From: Kaistella palustris DSM 21579
Lineage (GTDB): Bacteria; Bacteroidota; Bacteroidia; Flavobacteriales; Weeksellaceae
Length of the DNA stretch: 64,000 bases
Assembly: GCF_000422265.1 (NCBI RefSeq)
Contig: NZ_AULL01000016.1
Location: forward strand, 62,001-126,000
Reading direction: 5' to 3'
Position 1 is the first letter of the stretch. Each line of letters starts with the position of its first letter. Position numbers and translations under genes: made by a program. This document shows positions 54,617 to 64,000 of this stretch, in pieces. Below the pieces are notes generated by a model. It worked only from the letters and a program-made list of their open reading frames with translations. It was not told the origin of the DNA and ran no database searches.

Positions 54617-54717
54617 AGATGCGCAAGTTGATCTTCTAGATTATAGACGGACAGACGGATAGATAAAAGATTTCAAAGTCTATCATCTATTATCTGCAAA
54701 TCTATTATCTAATTGTC
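54617..54717. repeat. hairpin-prone ATCTA-rich spacer between rpsN and rpsH
   Basis: Segments AGACGGATAGATAAAAGA and TCTATCATCTATTATCTG can pair imperfectly, and ATCTATTATCT recurs. The 156-base gap has no ORF. Confidence 0.65.
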
Positions 54718-54756
54718 AAAACTGCTCATCACAAACCAATAATTTAAAATAGAAAA

Positions 54757-55155
54757 ATGGTAACAGATCCAATTTCAGATTTCCTAACCAGAGTAAGGAA
54801 CGCACAAAGCGCAGGCCACAAAGTGGTGGATATTCCTGCATCGAAAATCAAAAAGGAGATTACAAAAATTTTGTTTGATCAGGGTTATATTTTGAACTAC
54901 AAGTTCGAGGATAACGCCGTTCAGGGAAATATCAAAATCGCTTTAAAGTACGACAAGCAAACCAACAGACCTGCGATCAAGAGCATTCAAAGAGCTTCAA
55001 GACCAGGTTTAAGACAATACAAAGGATCAGCAGAGCTGCCAAGAGTATTAAACGGTTTGGGAGTGGCAATTATCTCAACTTCACGCGGAGTGATGACAGA
55101 TAAGAAAGCACGTCAGGAAAAAGTGGGTGGAGAAGTAATCTGCTACGTATATTAA
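54757..55155 (+). CDS. rpsH: 30S ribosomal protein S8
   Basis: The 132-residue protein has [17 protein letters not shown] and the C-terminal [21 protein letters not shown] with [10 protein letters not shown]8 binds the central domain of 16S rRNA and, in E. coli, represses the spc operon. A binding structure for autoregulation was not looked for successfully here. Confidence 0.99.
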   Translation: MVTDPISDFLTRVRNAQSAGHKVVDIPASKIKKEITKILFDQGYILNYKFEDNAVQGNIKIALKYDKQTNRPAIKSIQRASRPGLRQYKGSAELPRVLNGLGVAIISTSRGVMTDKKARQEKVGGEVICYVY

Positions 55156-55173
55156 TTTTTTAATTGAAGGAAA

Positions 55174-55719
55174 ATGTCAAGAATTGGTAAAGCAATTATA
55201 GAAATTCCCGCTAATGTTACCGTTACAGAAAAAGACGGTCTTGTGACTGTAAAAGGCCCGAAAGGTGAACTTACACAGCAGTTTAGCGATGGGATTACGC
55301 TAAAACAAGAAGACGGAATTCTAACCCTAGACCGCCCGTCCGAATCTAAACAGCACAAAGCATTACACGGTCTTTATAGAGCGTTAATCAACAATATGGT
55401 TCAGGGTACATCTGAAGGATGGACTAAAAAACTTGAACTTGTAGGAGTAGGATACAGAGCCTCTAATCAGGGTAACCGATTAGATCTATCTTTGGGATTC
55501 TCTCACGGAATCGTTTTGGATATGCCGAAAGAAATTACGGTAGAAACACTTTCTGAAAAAGGTAAAAACCCGATCATTACGCTCACTTCTTACGATAAGC
55601 AATTATTGGGAATGGTAGCCGCAAAGATCAGATCTTTCAGAAAACCGGAACCTTACAAAGGAAAAGGTGTAAGATTCGTTGGAGAAATTGTAAGACGTAA
55701 AGCTGGTAAATCTGCTTAA
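55174..55719 (+). CDS. rplF: 50S ribosomal protein L6
   Basis: The 181-residue protein has [21 protein letters not shown] and the C-terminal signature [13 protein letters not shown] with [11 protein letters not shown]6 lies at the factor-binding site. Eighteen bases separate it from rpsH. Confidence 0.99.
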   Translation: MSRIGKAIIEIPANVTVTEKDGLVTVKGPKGELTQQFSDGITLKQEDGILTLDRPSESKQHKALHGLYRALINNMVQGTSEGWTKKLELVGVGYRASNQGNRLDLSLGFSHGIVLDMPKEITVETLSEKGKNPIITLTSYDKQLLGMVAAKIRSFRKPEPYKGKGVRFVGEIVRRKAGKSA

Positions 55720-55736
55720 TTTTAAAACTTAAGAAA

Positions 55737-56084
55737 ATGGCACTAAGCAAAGTAGAAAAAAGAAATAGAATTAAAAGAAGAGTTCGTGGGAAAATCTCCG
55801 GCTCTGCTGAATTACCAAGATTATCAGTTTACAAAAGCAACAAAGAAATTTACGCTCAGTTGATCGACGATAAGGACGGTAAAACTTTAGCTTCAGCTTC
55901 ATCCAGAACACTGAAGGCTACAGGAAACAAAACAGAGATTTCTGCAGAAGTTGGAAAGGCAATCGCTGAAAAAGCCAAAGCTGCAGGAATTGAAAATGTA
56001 GTGTTCGACAGAAACGGATTTGTGTATCACGGCAGAGTGAAAGCTTTGGCAGACGGCGCAAGAGAAGGCGGACTAAAATTCTAA
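55737..56084 (+). CDS. rplR: 50S ribosomal protein L18
   Basis: The 115-residue protein starts [22 protein letters not shown] and ends with [20 protein letters not shown], the L18 pattern. It binds 5S rRNA with L5. Confidence 0.98.
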   Translation: MALSKVEKRNRIKRRVRGKISGSAELPRLSVYKSNKEIYAQLIDDKDGKTLASASSRTLKATGNKTEISAEVGKAIAEKAKAAGIENVVFDRNGFVYHGRVKALADGAREGGLKF

Positions 56085-56102
56085 TCAATAAATTTCGGAA
56101 AT

Positions 56103-56624
56103 ATGTTAGGACTAGATAATATAGAAAAAATAAAACCGGGAGGATTAGAACTTAAAGATCGTCTCGTTTCAGTAAACAGAGTTACCAAAGTAACCAAGGG
56201 GGGTAGAGCTTTCGGATTTTCTGCAATCGTGGTTGTAGGAGACGAAGCCGGGATCGTAGGTTACGGTTTGGGTAAATCCAAAGAAGTTGCTTCAGCTATT
56301 GCAAAAGCAGTAGAAGATGCGAAGAAAAACTTAGTGAAGATTCCTGTTGTGAACCACACTATTCCTCACCAGACTTCAGCAAGATACGGTGGTGCAGATA
56401 TCTTCTTAAGACCTGCAACTCACGGTACCGGTGTAATCGCTGGTGGTACAGTTCGTATGGTAGTGGAGGCTGCCGGTATTAAAGATATCCTTTCAAAATC
56501 AAAAGGATCTTCTAACCCACATAATGTTGTGAAAGCTACTTTCAAAGCCTTATTGGATATCAGAAGACCCGAAGAGATCGCAAAACTGAGAGGTATTTCA
56601 TTAGATAAAGTGTTTAACGGTTAA
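56103..56624 (+). CDS. rpsE: 30S ribosomal protein S5
   Basis: The 173-residue protein has [24 protein letters not shown] (dsRBD-like N-terminus) and [22 protein letters not shown]5 acts in decoding fidelity and mRNA entry. rpmD starts 10 bases later. Confidence 0.99.
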   Translation: MLGLDNIEKIKPGGLELKDRLVSVNRVTKVTKGGRAFGFSAIVVVGDEAGIVGYGLGKSKEVASAIAKAVEDAKKNLVKIPVVNHTIPHQTSARYGGADIFLRPATHGTGVIAGGTVRMVVEAAGIKDILSKSKGSSNPHNVVKATFKALLDIRRPEEIAKLRGISLDKVFNG

Positions 56625-56634
56625 TTTTAAAACA

Positions 56635-56811
56635 ATGGCTAAAATTCAGGTAAAACAAGTAAAAAGCGCTATTGGTAGAACAAAAACCCAAAAAAGAACG
56701 CTTGAAGCATTAGGATTAAAAAAACTTCACCAAGTTGTGGAACATGACGATACTCCTTCTATCTTAGGAATGGTGTCGGCGGTTAGTCACCTCGTAGAAG
56801 TTCAAAAATAA
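56635..56811 (+). CDS. rpmD: 50S ribosomal protein L30
   Basis: A 58-residue frame (MAKIQVKQVKSAIGRTKTQK, ending in SHLVEVQK) matches L30 by sequence, size and place between S5 and L15. Motif TLEALGLKKLHQVVEHDDTP is typical. It is followed by a 106-base repeat-bearing spacer. Confidence 0.97.
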   Translation: MAKIQVKQVKSAIGRTKTQKRTLEALGLKKLHQVVEHDDTPSILGMVSAVSHLVEVQK

Positions 56812-56821
56812 TTTTAAAATA

Positions 56822-56914
56822 GAAGTTAGACGTTAGAGATCAGATTCTGGCATTTCATATACTGAATCTGATTTTTAATCTAACATCTGACATCTAACAT
56901 CTAAAATCTAAAAA
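56822..56914. repeat. hairpin-forming ATCTAAA spacer between rpmD and rplO
   Basis: GTTAGACGTTAGAGATCAGATTC pairs imperfectly with GAATCTGATTTTTAATCTAAC, and the tail carries ATCTGAC, ATCTAAC, ATCTAAA and ATCTAAA in a row. No ORF is present. Confidence 0.75.
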
Positions 56915-56917
56915 ACA

Positions 56918-57364
56918 ATGAATTTAAATAATATAAAACCGGCAGCAGGTTCTACCCACAACTCAAAAAGACTTGGTAGAGGACAGGGAAGCGGAAAAGG
57001 CGGTACTTCAGCAAAAGGACACAAAGGTCAGAAAGCGAGAGCGGGATATTCCCGTAAGATCGGTTTCGAAGGTGGTCAGATGCCTTTGCAGAGAAGATTG
57101 CCGAAATTCGGTTTCACCAACGTGAACAGAAAGGAATACAGAGGAATCAATATCGATACTTTGCAGATCCTTGCTGATACTAAAAACCTTACCGAGATCA
57201 ATCACGATGTACTGGTAGAAAACGGCTTGGCAAAAAGAAGCGAGATCGTAAAAATTATGGGGAGAGGCGAGTTGAAAACAGGAGTTTCAGTTTCTGCACA
57301 CAAATTCACTAAATCTGCTGAAGAAGCAATTGCGAAAGCAGGCGGAAAAGCAATTACTCTATAA
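56918..57364 (+). CDS. rplO: 50S ribosomal protein L15
   Basis: The 148-residue protein has the Gly-rich L15 N-terminus (RLGRGQGSGKGGTSAKGHKGQ) and GFEGGQMPLQRRLPKFGF. Standard place just before secY (8-base gap). Confidence 0.99.
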   Translation: MNLNNIKPAAGSTHNSKRLGRGQGSGKGGTSAKGHKGQKARAGYSRKIGFEGGQMPLQRRLPKFGFTNVNRKEYRGINIDTLQILADTKNLTEINHDVLVENGLAKRSEIVKIMGRGELKTGVSVSAHKFTKSAEEAIAKAGGKAITL

Positions 57365-57372
57365 TTACGACA

Positions 57373-58755
57373 ATGAAGGAATTTATACAAACACTAAAAA
57401 ACATTTGGAGTCTTAAGGAACTTAGGGAAAAAATTATGTTTACCCTGGGGATCATCCTCGTGTATAGATTCGCATCTTATATTTCCCTACCCGCCATCAA
57501 TATGGCAGAAGTAGGGAATCTTTTGGACATTTACAAAGACCAGGGAGGAAACAAGCAGGGAGCAGGACTCCTGGGCTTGCTTTCTTCGTTTACAGGCGGT
57601 GCGTTCAGCAGAGCTTCCATTATGGCGCTGGGGATCATGCCCTATATTTCTGCTTCCATTATTGTACAGCTGATGGGTATGGCAATTCCATATCTTCAGA
57701 AGCTGCAGAAAGATGGCGAAAGTGGCAGAAACACTTTGAACCAAATTACAAGATGGCTGACAATTGCCGTGTGTCTCGTACAGGCACCTTCATACCTTAC
57801 TTCGATCACACAGATGTTTCTGCCGCATGCGCAGTTTGCTTCGGCGTACTACGTGCACCCGCAGTCCGTTATGTTCTGGTTGCCAAGTATCGTAATTTTG
57901 GTTGCAGGTTCTGTATTCGCAATGTGGCTGGGTGAAAAGATCACCGACAAAGGAATCGGTAACGGTATTTCTATCCTTATTATGGTGGGGATCCTTGCAG
58001 ATTTCCCAGGTGCATTTATTCAGGAGGTGGCTACACAGACCGGAAAAGGTGGATTCGGAGCAATCATGATTCTGATCGAAGTCCTGTTCTGGATGGTAGT
58101 TGTACTTTTGGCGATCGTGTTATCAGTAGCCGTACGCAAAATTCCAATTCAGTATGTCAGCCGCGCGCAGGCAAGAGGCGGATCCAACAGAAATTTAATG
58201 CAGGGCGCAAGACAGTGGATTCCTCTGAAAGTTAATGCTTCCGGAGTTATGCCCATCATCTTTGCTCAGGCATTAATGTTTGTTCCCGGACTTTTGACCA
58301 AGGTTGATGAGTCCAATACTTTCCTGGCAGGATTCAAAAATGTATTCAGCTGGCAGTACAATGTGCTGTTCGCTATATTGATTATCATCTTCTCATTCTT
58401 TTATACTGCGATTACAATTCCGGTAAACCAGATGGCCGATGACTTAAAGCGGAACGGCGGTTTGATTCCAAAAGTAAGACCGGGCAAGGAAACCTCAGAT
58501 TATCTGGATGATATCCTCTCAAAAATAACTTTGCCGGGTTCAATGTTTTTAGCTATCTTTGCAATCCTTCCGGCACTAGTGCACGGAGTGTTTGTTCAGA
58601 CGGATCGTTTTGCCTTATTTTTCGGGGGCACATCGCTTTTGATTATGGTGGGTGTGATTCTCGATACGGTGCAGCAGATCAATACTTATTTATTGAATCA
58701 CCATTATGATGGGCTGATGCAGTCAAAATTATCCAGAACATCGAACAACCAGTAA
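57373..58755 (+). CDS. secY: preprotein translocase subunit SecY
   Basis: The 460-residue protein has ten transmembrane segments and SecY landmarks: an N-terminal amphipathic segment (LKNIWSLKELREKIMFTLGI), a plug region near ALGIMPYISASIIVQL, GNGISILIMVGI, and RIPIQY-like KIPIQYVSRAQ in the cytoplasmic loop before the last helices. It forms the export channel with SecE and SecG. No adk or map gene separates it from infA, in line with Bacteroidota gene order. Confidence 0.98.
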   Translation: MKEFIQTLKNIWSLKELREKIMFTLGIILVYRFASYISLPAINMAEVGNLLDIYKDQGGNKQGAGLLGLLSSFTGGAFSRASIMALGIMPYISASIIVQLMGMAIPYLQKLQKDGESGRNTLNQITRWLTIAVCLVQAPSYLTSITQMFLPHAQFASAYYVHPQSVMFWLPSIVILVAGSVFAMWLGEKITDKGIGNGISILIMVGILADFPGAFIQEVATQTGKGGFGAIMILIEVLFWMVVVLLAIVLSVAVRKIPIQYVSRAQARGGSNRNLMQGARQWIPLKVNASGVMPIIFAQALMFVPGLLTKVDESNTFLAGFKNVFSWQYNVLFAILIIIFSFFYTAITIPVNQMADDLKRNGGLIPKVRPGKETSDYLDDILSKITLPGSMFLAIFAILPALVHGVFVQTDRFALFFGGTSLLIMVGVILDTVQQINTYLLNHHYDGLMQSKLSRTSNNQ

Positions 58756-58760
58756 TTTAA

Positions 58761-58976
58761 ATGGCAAAACAAAAACATATAGAACAGGACGGCGTTATTA
58801 CAGAAGCACTTTCTAACGCGCAGTTCCGTGTTGAACTGGAAAATGGGCATATCCTTATCGCTCATATTTCGGGGAAAATGAGAATGCATTACATTAAACT
58901 TTTACCTGGCGATAAGGTAAAGCTGGAATTATCTCCTTATGACTTGTCAAAAGGGAGAATCACCTTTAGATACTAA
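58761..58976 (+). CDS. infA: translation initiation factor IF-1
   Basis: The 71-residue OB-fold protein has [25 protein letters not shown] and [24 protein letters not shown]. It occupies the A site during initiation. The spacer of 136 bases to rpmJ contains no other gene. Confidence 0.98.
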   Translation: MAKQKHIEQDGVITEALSNAQFRVELENGHILIAHISGKMRMHYIKLLPGDKVKLELSPYDLSKGRITFRY

Positions 58977-59112
58977 TTTCAGGGAAATCTGAAGATTATT
59001 ATATAAGAAAACAAAATGAAATCGAAGGATTCCATTTGTCATTTAAATATTTAAACGAAAGGGAATGTGATCACAGGATCCATTTAACCGTCGGAAAATT
59101 AAACAACAAAAA

Positions 59113-59229
59113 ATGAAAGTTAGAGCATCTATCAAAAAAAGAAGTGCTGATTGCAAAATTGTTCGCAGAAAAGGCGTTCTCTTTGTGATCAACAAAAAGA
59201 ACCCAAAATTTAAACAAAGACAAGGCTAA
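59113..59229 (+). CDS. rpmJ: 50S ribosomal protein L36 (zinc-independent form)
   Basis: A 38-residue frame from [11 protein letters not shown] to KFKQRQG matches L36. Only one cysteine is present (SADCKIV) and the second cysteine pair and histidine of the zinc form are replaced ([12 protein letters not shown]). It belongs to the C-minus class. It precedes rpsM by 9 bases. Confidence 0.96.
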   Translation: MKVRASIKKRSADCKIVRRKGVLFVINKKNPKFKQRQG

Positions 59230-59238
59230 AATTAAATT

Positions 59239-59616
59239 ATGGCGAGAATTTCCGGTATTGATTTACCAAAGAACAAAAGAGGCGTTATCGGCTTAACCTA
59301 TATTTTCGGAATCGGGAGAAGTACTTCTTCTGAAATCCTAAAAGCTGCCGGTATCAGCGAAGACAAGAAAGTCAACGAATGGAATGACGATGAATTGGCA
59401 CTGATCAGAAACTACATCACCGATAACATTAAAGTAGAGGGTGAACTAAGATCTGAAACTTCCACAAACATCAAGCGATTGATGGATATTGGATGCCAAC
59501 GAGGAATACGTCACAGACTGGGATTACCTTTAAGAGGCCAAAGAACAAAAAACAATTCTAGAACCCGAAAAGGAAAACGAAAAACTGTTGCTAACAAGAA
59601 AAAAGCAAGTAAATAA
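59239..59616 (+). CDS. rpsM: 30S ribosomal protein S13
   Basis: The 125-residue protein has [25 protein letters not shown] and the C-terminal [19 protein letters not shown] with a basic tail. It contacts tRNA and the 50S subunit from the head. Confidence 0.99.
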   Translation: MARISGIDLPKNKRGVIGLTYIFGIGRSTSSEILKAAGISEDKKVNEWNDDELALIRNYITDNIKVEGELRSETSTNIKRLMDIGCQRGIRHRLGLPLRGQRTKNNSRTRKGKRKTVANKKKASK

Positions 59617-59629
59617 TCGGTAAAGAATT

Positions 59630-60019
59630 ATGGCAAAACAGACTAAAGCAGTTAAAAAAAGAAAAGTAAAAGTTGAGGCGATTGGTGAAGCACACATTCA
59701 GGCAACATTCAACAACATTATTATTTCTTTAACTAATAAAAGCGGAGAGGTGATCTCCTGGGCATCTGCCGGAAAGATGGGATTCAGAGGTTCTAAAAAG
59801 AATACTCCTTTTGCAGCGCAAATGGCTGCAGAAAATTGCTCTACAGTAGCGCACGACGCTGGACTACGCAGAGTAAAGGTTTACGTGAAAGGTCCTGGTG
59901 CAGGTAGAGAATCTGCCATCAGAACTATTCACAATTCAGGTATCGAAGTTAGTGAAATCGTTGACGTGACTCCAATGCCACACAACGGATGTAGACCACC
60001 AAAAAGAAGAAGAGTATAA
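59630..60019 (+). CDS. rpsK: 30S ribosomal protein S11
   Basis: The 129-residue protein has [15 protein letters not shown] and the end [23 protein letters not shown], the S11 pattern. It forms the platform near the E site. It is followed by a 92-base repeat spacer. Confidence 0.99.
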   Translation: MAKQTKAVKKRKVKVEAIGEAHIQATFNNIIISLTNKSGEVISWASAGKMGFRGSKKNTPFAAQMAAENCSTVAHDAGLRRVKVYVKGPGAGRESAIRTIHNSGIEVSEIVDVTPMPHNGCRPPKRRRV

Positions 60020-60065
60020 TCTACAATTTTATATTTTGAATTTTAAATTTTGAATGTATTCATTT

Positions 60066-60103
60066 TTAAATCTAAAATCTAAAATCTAGAATCTAAAATC
60101 TTA
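60066..60103. repeat. ATCTAAA repeat in the rpsK-rpsD spacer
   Basis: Four near-perfect copies of ATCTAAA/ATCTAGA follow an AT-rich stretch (TTTTGAATTTTAAATTTTGAA) in a 92-base gap. Confidence 0.8.
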
Positions 60104-60111
60104 AAAAAAAT

Positions 60112-60720
60112 ATGGCAAGATATATTGGACCAAAAACTAAGATTGCAAGAAAATTTGGAGCTGCAATCTACGGAGACGATAAAAACTTCGAGAAAAGAAA
60201 AAATCAACCACCAGGACAACATGGTGTAAACAAGAGAAGAGGCTCAAAGAAATCTGAGTATGCTGTCCAGCTGATGGAAAAGCAGAAAGCAAAATACACT
60301 TACGGTATTTTGGAGAGACAATTTGCGAACCTTTACGAAAAAGCCAACCGAGCAAAAGGCGTTACCGGTGAAGTTCTTCTTCAATTGTGCGAATCCCGAC
60401 TGGATAATGTAGTGTACAGACTTGGTTTTGCAAAAACCAGAGCAGGTGCAAGACAACTCGTTTCCCACAGACACATTACTGTAAATGGTGCTTTGGTAAA
60501 CATCGCTTCTTATTCCCTGAAACCAGGCGACGTGGTAGCTATCAGAGAGAAATCAAAATCTTTGGAAGTTATTGCTGACTCTTTGGCTTACAGAGGAAAC
60601 TATGAGTGGCTACAGTTCAACGACGAAACCAAATCAGGTACTTTCGTATCTGCTCCAGAGCGAATCCAAATTCCGGAAGATCTGAAGGAACAGCTGATCG
60701 TGGAACTTTACTCTAAATAA
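60112..60720 (+). CDS. rpsD: 30S ribosomal protein S4
   Basis: The 202-residue protein has [21 protein letters not shown] and the S4 RNA-binding domain ([30 protein letters not shown]). It starts 16S 5'-domain assembly. The zinc-binding N-terminal cysteines of some S4 forms are absent. Confidence 0.99.
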   Translation: MARYIGPKTKIARKFGAAIYGDDKNFEKRKNQPPGQHGVNKRRGSKKSEYAVQLMEKQKAKYTYGILERQFANLYEKANRAKGVTGEVLLQLCESRLDNVVYRLGFAKTRAGARQLVSHRHITVNGALVNIASYSLKPGDVVAIREKSKSLEVIADSLAYRGNYEWLQFNDETKSGTFVSAPERIQIPEDLKEQLIVELYSK

Positions 60721-60754
60721 TAATTTTTTCAAATTTTTGCTCAACCCAAATTAT

Positions 60755-61750
60755 ATGGCAATTTTAACATTTATTAAACCCGATAAAGTAATCCTCCTTA
60801 ATTCCGATGATTTCAAAGGCCAATTTGAATTCAGACCGCTGGAACCAGGTTTTGGATTAACGATCGGTAATGCTTTGAGAAGAGTTTTACTTTCTTCTCT
60901 GGAAGGATATGCTATTTCATCTATCAAATTAGAAGGCGTAGAGCACGAATTTTCAACAATTCCCGGTGTAATTGAAGACGTTACGGAAATTATTCTTAAC
61001 CTGAAGCAATTAAGACTGAAAGCAAAGACCGATGGTGCTGCACCTGAAACAGTTTCTGCTAAAGTCTCCGGACAAACTACTGTAACAGCTGCAGATCTTG
61101 GGAAATCTATGCAGGGATTCGATATTCTGAACCCTGACCTGGTGATCTGTAATCTGAATAAAGAAGTGAAATTTGAAATCACTTTTACAATTGAGAAAGG
61201 ACGAGGTTATGTGCCTTCAGACCAGAATAAATCCGGCAACGCTCCCGTAGGAACAATTGCAATTGATTCAATCTTTACCCCGATCAAAAAAGTACAGTAC
61301 AGCATTGAAAATTATCGTGTCGAGCAAAAAACAGACTACGAAAAACTCATTCTGGATATTGAAACTGATGGTTCCATCAGTCCTCAGAACGCTTTAACTG
61401 AAGCTTCGAAGATATTAATCTATCATTTCATGTTGTTCTCCGACGAGAGAATTACTCTTGAAACTGAAGCCGTGAAAGCCTCCATTCAGTATGATGAAGA
61501 AACTTTACACACAAGACAGCTCCTTAAATCTAAATTAACGGATATGGATCTGTCGGTACGGGCACTTAACTGCCTGAAAGCTGCCGAAGTGGAAACTTTG
61601 GGAGAACTGGTTTCTTACACGAAGTCTGATTTGATGAAATTCCGAAATTTCGGTAAAAAATCTTTAACAGAATTAGAAGAATTAGTGCATGCAAAAGGTC
61701 TTAACTTCGGTTTCGACGTTGCTAAATATAAATTAGACGCTGACAAATAA
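60755..61750 (+). CDS. rpoA: RNA polymerase subunit alpha
   Basis: The 331-residue protein has an N-terminal dimerisation domain ([20 protein letters not shown]) and a C-terminal alpha-CTD with [20 protein letters not shown] and [18 protein letters not shown]. It assembles the polymerase core and binds activators. ATG 60755 fits the conserved start; a TTG 18 bases upstream is less likely. Confidence 0.98.
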   Translation: MAILTFIKPDKVILLNSDDFKGQFEFRPLEPGFGLTIGNALRRVLLSSLEGYAISSIKLEGVEHEFSTIPGVIEDVTEIILNLKQLRLKAKTDGAAPETVSAKVSGQTTVTAADLGKSMQGFDILNPDLVICNLNKEVKFEITFTIEKGRGYVPSDQNKSGNAPVGTIAIDSIFTPIKKVQYSIENYRVEQKTDYEKLILDIETDGSISPQNALTEASKILIYHFMLFSDERITLETEAVKASIQYDEETLHTRQLLKSKLTDMDLSVRALNCLKAAEVETLGELVSYTKSDLMKFRNFGKKSLTELEELVHAKGLNFGFDVAKYKLDADK

Positions 61751-61756
61751 AAAACA

Positions 61757-62290
61757 ATGAGACACGGTAAAAAATTCAATCACTTAGGAAGAACTGCTTC
61801 ACACAGAAGCGCCCTACTTTCTAATATGGCTTGTTCTCTTATTGAGCATAAAAGAATCAACACAACTGTTGCCAAAGCAAAAGCTTTGCGCGTGTATGTT
61901 GAACCTATATTGACGAAATCCAAAGAAGATACAACGCACAACAGAAGAACAGTTTTCTCTTACCTGCAAAGCAAAGAGGCAGTTACTGAACTATTCAGAA
62001 CAGTTGCTCCGAAAATCGCAGAAAGAAATGGTGGTTACACAAGAATCATCAAAACTGGATTCAGACAGGGCGATGCTGCCGACATGGCAATGATCGAACT
62101 TGTAGATTTCAATGAGCTTTACAACCCGAACGCTGAAGAGAAAAAAGTAACTAGAAGAAGCAGAAGAGCAGGTGCTCCGAAAGCAGAAGCAGCAGTTGCC
62201 GACGTAAAAGAAGCTCCAAAAGCGGAAGCTGCAACTGAAGAACCTACAGCAGAAGCTGCAGATACAACAGTAGAAAAAACTGAAGAATAA
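61757..62290 (+). CDS. rplQ: 50S ribosomal protein L17
   Basis: The 177-residue protein has the L17 core ([24 protein letters not shown] ... [22 protein letters not shown]) followed by an acidic Ala/Glu-rich tail of about 45 residues. Typical bacterial L17 is 120-130 residues, so the tail is an extension. It is the last gene of the operon; a terminator follows. Confidence 0.98.
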   Translation: MRHGKKFNHLGRTASHRSALLSNMACSLIEHKRINTTVAKAKALRVYVEPILTKSKEDTTHNRRTVFSYLQSKEAVTELFRTVAPKIAERNGGYTRIIKTGFRQGDAADMAMIELVDFNELYNPNAEEKKVTRRSRRAGAPKAEAAVADVKEAPKAEAATEEPTAEAADTTVEKTEE

Positions 62291-62312
62291 ATATTCTTAA
62301 AGTTATATTTTT

Positions 62313-62350
62313 AAAATCCGTCCCGTTTTTTTAACCGGACGGATTTTTAT
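62313..62350 (+). terminator. terminator of the rplC-rplQ operon
   Basis: A perfect 11-bp stem AAAATCCGTCC/GGACGGATTTT with a 13-base loop, followed by TTTATTTT. Confidence 0.9.
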
Positions 62351-62421
62351 TTTATATAAAGTTGTTAGGTCTTTGCAAATAATGTCGGCCGGTTTCATGC
62401 AGAAATCTAAACTTAAATGGC

Positions 62422-62796
62422 TTACTGCGTACGTGCTTTCTTTAAACCGATTACATTATTTCCCTGGGTGATCGTTACGCTGTCATTCTTCGCCACAATC
62501 TCGTAATCATGATCTGTATACACGCCTTCTTCCGTACCTTTCTGTTGAGCGTTGATCGTCATTTTATCCCGGCTTATACTTATTGATTTCTCAGAACCTG
62601 TATTTTTAAAGGTTACCAATGCTGAAGAACCGTCTTCAGCCACATACCTGTCTGTATATTCTGCGGGCGAACCTTGCGCTGTGCCCGTCTGTGCGCTGTC
62701 GGTTGGGATTATACCTGTATTTCCGTCCGTGCTTTTGTTACAGTTTGTAAATGTTAACAGCGCAACCGCACCCGCTACATAAATTAGATTTTTCAT
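62422..62796 (-). CDS. small lipoprotein of unknown function
   Basis: The 124-residue protein has an SPII signal ending in TFTNC (Cys19), a Thr/Ser/Gly-rich linker and a compact beta-rich domain (SSALVTFKNTGSEKSISI, EIVAKNDSVTITQ) that resembles the membrane-bound-lysozyme-inhibitor or MliC-like style, though that is only a resemblance. Monocistronic; its start faces the promoter region of enolase. Confidence 0.82.
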   Translation of the reverse strand: MKNLIYVAGAVALLTFTNCNKSTDGNTGIIPTDSAQTGTAQGSPAEYTDRYVAEDGSSALVTFKNTGSEKSISISRDKMTINAQQKGTEEGVYTDHDYEIVAKNDSVTITQGNNVIGLKKARTQ

Positions 62797-62880
62797 TTTT
62801 CTGTTTTTTTTGATAGATTCAAAGTTACGCCTACTTTTTGAAATGAAATATCAAATCATTATTAACTAAATTTTAACTGA

Positions 62881-64000
<1,120 letters not shown>

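Overview
The window looks like a chromosomal segment of a flavobacterium of the Chryseobacterium/Kaistella/Epilithonimonas type (Bacteroidota). The signs are a type A T9SS sorting domain, TTTG-N19-TAnnTTTG promoters, few Shine-Dalgarno sequences, the order rpsL-rpsG-fusA-rpsJ and secY directly followed by infA, a methionine synthase split over two genes, and many short SPII lipoproteins. No rRNA, tRNA, prophage or CRISPR array was seen. This assignment rests on family knowledge; no database search was run.

Layout. 1-2.2 kb: the end of a MoxR ATPase gene and a DUF58 gene. 2.3-5.4 kb: an OsmC protein and a convergent GH63/MGH1-like glucosidase. 5.5-12.0 kb: a methionine/one-carbon locus with a SAM-I riboswitch, the homocysteine-methyltransferase half of MetH, an IS200/RAYT-like transposase in an array of two alternating hairpins, the B12 half of MetH, and MetF. 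12.0-18.8 kb: a PAP2 phosphatase, two tandem secreted paralogues, and a minus-strand run with a beta-helix lipoprotein, an esterase, a MazG-like protein, AroA and an SDR. 19-24.3 kb: L31 type B, a GlmU-like protein, the tRNA U34 hydroxylases TrhO and TrhP side by side with a ferredoxin, and 5-formyl-THF cyclo-ligase. 24.3-34.8 kb: lipoproteins and membrane proteins of unknown role, a SPOUT methyltransferase, RmuC, a DUF5995 protein, nicotinate phosphoribosyltransferase, Dps, and a secreted LRR protein.

34.9-62.3 kb holds the str, S10, spc and alpha ribosomal clusters through rpoA-rplQ. The run is interrupted: rpsJ is followed by a strong terminator, then about 10 kb of accessory genes (an iron-permease-family protein, a copper module ending in a multicopper oxidase apparently fused to a CopB-like barrel, a HigBA-type toxin-antitoxin pair, and two secreted proteins of unknown role), and rplC then restarts with its own promoter and leader. 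A lipoprotein gene and the start of enolase close the window.

Most noteworthy are: the RAYT plus dual-hairpin array between the two metH halves of a riboswitch-controlled locus; a C-terminal domain of about 85 residues shared by the adjacent TrhO and TrhP; the interrupted S10 cluster with its copper/toxin-antitoxin cargo; three copies of an interspersed element with a conserved frame and exchangeable hairpin core; and hairpin-prone ATCTAAA spacers between ribosomal protein genes.
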